NCBI GenBank assembly: GCA_003427395.1 | Contig: BFEA01000311.1 | Location: 551,869 to 596,319, forward strand | DNA: 44,451 nucleotides | Source: Chara braunii | Lineage: Eukaryota > Streptophyta > Charophyceae > Charales > Characeae | Direction: 5' to 3' | Shown: positions 40,522 to 44,451 of the stretch, piece by piece | Layout of the letters: each line of letters starts with the position of its first letter | How positions within the stretch are numbered: the stretch's first letter is position 1 | Notes under the pieces: generated by a model | What the model was told of the DNA's origin: nothing | The model's input: only the letters and a program-made list of their open reading frames with translations | Databases searched by the model: none | Position numbers and translations under genes: made by a program

Positions 40522-43187
40522 CTACTTACACAACTCCTCCTGGTTCTGCCTATACAACTGAGCCCTGCCCCCATCTGGAGCTCGCTCTACTATCCTGCCC
40601 TGCCTGTCATAGAACTTGTCGTTGAACTCCGCAACTCGCCCCTCGGCCTTATCCTCGAGCAGTTCTGGGCAGTCCACGACTCTATGTCCTTCCTCCTTGT
40701 ACCAAAAACAGGAGGTATCATGCCACCTGGCAGTCTTCTTCTTTCTCCCCTGCGAACTCGATGCCGAAGGCGTCCCCATGGTCTCAGTAGTCACCTCATG
40801 ACACGAGGGCAGTTCCATATGGCCCTGGGGTCCGGGCTCCATAGCCTCAACACCTCACCCCCTCGTACGGCTATGCTCACTGGTTTAGAGCCTGACGTAT
40901 CCAACTCATGCCACCACCACTACCTCATCCCCACATGCTCCTGACGGCTGAGAGCCCCCCATGGTGGTGGGCTCACTCATGACCTCCCGCTGTTGCTGCT
41001 GTCGCGAGTCAGGCTCTCCTGAGTCCGTCCCCGTGGCCCATGAGCCTAGCTCCACCCTCAACTCTCCCAACCTCGGGGCATGCTCTGGAGCGTCGAGTCT
41101 CTGAGACCCCTCCTGTGGCGTGCCTATCCCCATGGCCGCCGCCAGCTCATGCAAATGCGAACCTCTTCTCTCCGTGGACATAACCATAAGCGACTCCTGT
41201 GCGCCACCCTCCTCTTCGGCTGCGTCCAAGGGCACCTCCTCCATTGGCTCGGCCTGTCGAGAGACCTCCACCACTGCTCCCTGACTCGGCGAAGCCTGCA
41301 TCCCTCGGCCTTGGCCATCGGCACCGGCTCGTCCCGTCTCTGGCTAGCCTCCCAGGCTGCCGAGAGCCTATCCACAGCGGCCGCCATCTCCCCAAATCTC
41401 CTCTCCCACTCAACCTCTCTGGACTGGCTCCTCGCCCTCTCCTCGGCAAGCTGAGTAGTCAGGTGCTACACCTCCAACTCTTTGACCCGGAGCTCATTGC
41501 TGAGTAGATTATACCACTNGAAGGATGTAACTGTCGTCTCTCATACCCTCCGATCCATGCGCTCAATCGCCTGCCTGGTCGCGGAGAACCCCAAGTCCCC
41601 CACCTCTCTCAGCTCACCCGCCCCCTCGTCCGCCTGTCCCGTCTCTCGTGACCTTTGGCGGCCTGCATCCCTCTGGCTTTTATACCTAGCCCACAATTCG
41701 TCGATCCTCTGCTCACTCGTCTTGGGCTCGACCGGCGGTGTCGGCTCTATTCCTGCTGCCTCCATCTCAGCCTGCCTCGCGTGTATCTCATCCAGACGGA
41801 CCCACACTCGGGCGAACTTCTCTTCGCGGGTCTCTCTTGGGGTTCTTCTCACTCGTGGCCCCTGGCCTTCCGGAGTCGACGCCTCAGCCCCCATCCCCTC
41901 GCTCGTGCATGGCACTGTTGGCGGTAACTCCGCTGGAACAGGCTCCTCGATAACTGGGCTCTTGGTCACGTGCGTGGTCGATGGCAAGTCAAGGGGTACC
42001 TCCACCCTCGCTCTCTCATACGCTCCCTGACCCTCCGCCTCTGCCTCCTGCTCAGGCATAGCGGTGGCCTCAGGGGGAGACTCCGGAATCTCCTCGCTGC
42101 CTGGCTCAGGAATCCCCTCTGGCCATGAATGCTGTGCTGGCTCTGGAACTGGGGATCATGGAGGGGTATCGTCTCCGACCGTGATCACCTCCCCGCCCTG
42201 AGGCCGTACCGAATCCGGCTGCTCGGCAGCCATCTAAGGATCCTGCGGCTCCTCTTGGTCTTGCATGTCCGTCTCCGTCTCGGGGTCCAAAGGTTCCTCC
42301 AACGGCACATAGCGCGTCGGCTTGAGTGAGCCCTCCCCCAACTGTGAGGCCTCCCATCGAGATACATCAAGATGAGCCGCTAAGCTCCGAAATGGCGTCT
42401 CTCCTGGTATGTCCAGCTCCTGCCCTGATGGCAGCGGTGAGGGCGGTCTCAGCTCCTCGCTCGTAATCCGCCGAAACTCAACTGCCCGGAGGCCACAAGC
42501 AGGGAACGACTCCTCTGCCAATGCGGGCCCTGCGGGCTCACCCTCCTGCTGTGCTGGACCCTTCCTCCTTTCTCTGGCCAGCCCCATCTCTCTCGGTGCT
42601 GGATCCCTTGGCCTCTTGCTTCGCCGTCACCTCTCAACCCTGGGCTCCTGCCTCTCGTGCTGTGGCCGTCCGAACGCCCTCCTGAGCTGAGCATGGCAGT
42701 CCTCCCAATCTCGAGCCCTCTCCCGAATCTGTTTGGCCACCGGCCTCTCTGCCCCCCTCGTCCAGATAAGTAGGGCCTGCACCCACGCCTCCCGCGCAAT
42801 CCCCTGACTCAACATGTAGTGCTCATATACGGGACTGAACTCCTCCGCGTTCCCCTCCTCCAATCGAATGGGCATGCCATCGCGCCCTCTAGGGGAAGCT
42901 CTCAACCTCTGCATTCCGGCCTCCACATCCGGCCAAGTCAGGGTCTTCTCACATATCTGAGCGTCAGGCTCCTCGAACCGCCCTATACCCCTCAAGTGGT
43001 GAATCCTCTCCGCCATTGACCATCCTCTTTGTGCCGCATAATCCCGATATACATCCAAGAAGAGCTCAATGTTGTCGTCATCGAACTCCGGCGTAGGCTC
43101 CCTCCTAGGCGGCTCGTGCCGCTCGTCTCTCCCCGCTGCTCCCTGGGGTCCCTGCCGTGGCCGTGCGTCCCTTCCGCCCCTCTGCAT
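40522..43187 (-). pseudogene. gag: Gag-like ORF of a second Ty3/gypsy-like element
   Basis: Reading left from ATG 43187: Arg/Gly-rich start (MQRGGRDARPRQ), capsid-like part (IELFLDVYRDYAAQRGW, then TWPDVEAGMQRL and WEDCHAQLRRAFG), a Pro/Glu-rich linker, a coiled coil around 41500-41340 (LTTQLAEERARSQ), then a knuckle CFWYKEEGHRVVDC, where the second Cys is Tyr, near 40730. It ends ELCK-stop at 40522. Stops interrupt it near 42627, 42234, 42150 and 41520, with a frame change near 41320. GTAAGTAGG overlaps its stop, a strong donor-like site. It lies after integrase on the same strand, which is unusual. Confidence 0.7.
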
Positions 43188-43209
43188 GACTGCCTTCGAA
43201 AAGTCAGAC

Positions 43210-43392
43210 CTGCACAACAGGCGAGAGACAGCAAACAGGCACACAGCAGGGTCAGCAGCTGAGCCCATTGGCTCGGGGAAATCCCACATACACTCCACAC
43301 CCATCCACCCCAATCACCTACCTACCTACTCCCCTGACATGGGTAATACCTAGGCAATACTCTGTTCCTAACGAGGTTTCATGGTCCCTTAC
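43210..43392 (-). other. Candidate 183-nt intron between integrase and gag-like ORF
   Basis: The minus strand reads GAATAG|GTAAGGG at 43393/43392 and a pyrimidine-rich tract ending TTGTGCAG|GTCTGAC at 43210/43209. The integrase stop TAG is the last codon before the donor, and the gag-like ATG is 22 bases after the acceptor. Both sites fit the spliceosomal consensus. RNA evidence is absent. Confidence 0.45.
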
Positions 43393-44451
43393 CTATTCCC
43401 TGGCCACGAACTTCTTCAGCCTTGTCCCTGATACCCAGTCCTGCCACCCTGCCCCATCCAGCTCTTCAATTTGGTAGGCCCCAAACTCGCCACACCGCAC
43501 GATCCTATAGGGTCCCAGCCACCGCTTATCTAGCTTCCTGGACCATTGTTTTTCCAGTGAGGAGTCGTACAGCAGTACCGCATCTACAACCTTCAGCGGA
43601 TCCTTCCTTATTCGGGCCATCTGGTCCCACCTCATCTTGTCTTCCATACGGCTTCTCTATACCTGGCCAGCGGCCTCTCGTAACCTTTCCTCAACGGCTC
43701 CCACCTGTCGCGCTCGTAAATCGAGCAGTTCTTCAAAAAACAGGTTCACTTCCAGGTCCTGGCGCCTCCACGTCTTCATGAAGCTTTCTATGGGAAAGGT
43801 GGCATGCCTTTTGTACCATATAGTGGCTGGCGCATACTTGGTAGTCCTTTTCACTATAACATTTTCCACGAAGAATGCTGCCCTCAGGAACTTCGGCCAC
43901 TGGTTAGGCCTTCCCTCAGTCCACTTGGCCAGAAGATTCGTGATGGTGCTATGTCCCCTCTCCACGGGAGCGTTTGCCTGGGGGTGCGCGGCAGTAGTAT
44001 AATTTGCCACCACGCCGTACCCCGCAAGCAAGGTCCGCACCTCGTTACAAGTGAATTCTTTCCCCCGGTCCATCACAAATTCTCTCACAAATGGATAGCG
44101 TAGATAGTACTCTTCGATGCACCTTGCTAAAACTGGGTCAATCTTTGTGCGAATAGCCCGACCGTCCACGAACCCGGTAAGGTTGTCCCGTGCATCGAAG
44201 ATATAGTTACTTCCATCTTCCCCGAGTGACATGAACACCAAGTCCAGGTGTACGACTGCACCCACTTCCCTTTCCAGCCTAGGGTGCAGAGGCTCCTCAG
44301 GCCTTTGCGCTGACCTCTGTTGGCAAGGTACACAGGACTGGCAGTACTTGATGACCATAGTCAGCATCCCATCCCAATGGTATAACTCACTTATCTTTGC
44401 GCACGTGGCACTAACCCCTCTGTGCCCCCCTGCTATACCATCGTGTAAGGC
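43393..44451 (-). pseudogene. pol: Integrase of the second element (cut by window edge)
   Basis: The frame enters from the right edge with ALHDGIAGGHRG and YCQSCVPCQQRS (HHCC zinc region). The core keeps all three acidic residues: VVHLDLVFM, VMDRGKEF and ANAPVERGH. After TAG at 43659-43657 the same frame continues with VVDAVLLYDSS, RWLGPYRIV and ends at TAG 43393, matching the C-terminal part of the other element's integrase. Only that one stop is seen in about 350 codons, so decay is recent. The N-terminal RT/RNase H lies outside the window. Confidence 0.85.

Noticed and set aside
40684-44103. Long plus-strand frames (for example 41482-42030, 43637-44002)
   Set aside because: They are the opposite strand of the gag-like and integrase genes, whose minus-strand motifs are unmistakable.

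Overview
The window is repeat-dominated nuclear DNA from a eukaryote. There is no bacterial-style gene packing, no ribosomal RNA and no intact host gene that I can defend. The primer-binding site of the main element matches 19 nt of the 3' end of plant-type tRNA-Asp. The reverse transcriptases and integrases are Ty3/gypsy-like with a 'NAPVE-GH' integrase signature. Together these point to the green lineage; a charophycean alga such as Chara is my best guess, held loosely.

Layout. Positions 1-6470 hold small repeats: a perfect 68-bp palindrome, two tRNA-headed SINE-like elements, a pair of poly-A retroposons in opposite orientation, a foldback element and several minisatellites. Positions 6503-8275 hold a 124-bp tandem repeat. 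It is followed by an unusual array of hairpins that share a constant 19-nt loop but have different, matching stems. Positions 8300-12810 are GC-richer non-coding DNA with a degenerate long-period repeat.

Positions 12811-38148 are one giant Ty3/gypsy-like LTR retrotransposon of about 25.3 kb. Its 5' LTR is about 8.5 kb and its 3' LTR about 5.7 kb. The LTR ends are TGTCG...CGACA, a tRNA-Asp-type primer site follows the 5' LTR, and a degenerate 6-bp target duplication flanks the element. The LTRs differ mainly by three events: a 381-bp hAT-type MITE inserted in the 5' LTR, a 2.6-kb deletion in the 3' LTR, and a ~115-bp segment present only in the 3' LTR. The LTRs themselves carry several small ORFs. 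Four (z, a, b, c) look like diverged copies of one ~85-residue domain (family I). A fifth (d) belongs to a second domain family (II). More copies of both families lie between the primer site and gag. The internal region then encodes gag with a CCHC knuckle, a retropepsin, RT, RNase H and integrase, all decayed. Gag-protease lies in one frame, RT-RNase H in the -1 frame after a T_TTT_TTA heptamer, and integrase in the next -1 frame after A_AAA_AAG. A long 3' region follows, with an antisense ORF encoding an RGG-rich/acidic protein with a hydrophobic tail.

Positions 38149-40520 are flanking DNA with no gene seen. From 40522 to the right edge, on the minus strand, is part of a second Ty3/gypsy-like element with an unusual order: integrase, then a candidate 183-nt intron, then a gag-like ORF ending in a zinc knuckle.

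All calls come from reading the sequence and the translated frames by eye. No database search, alignment program or folding program was run.
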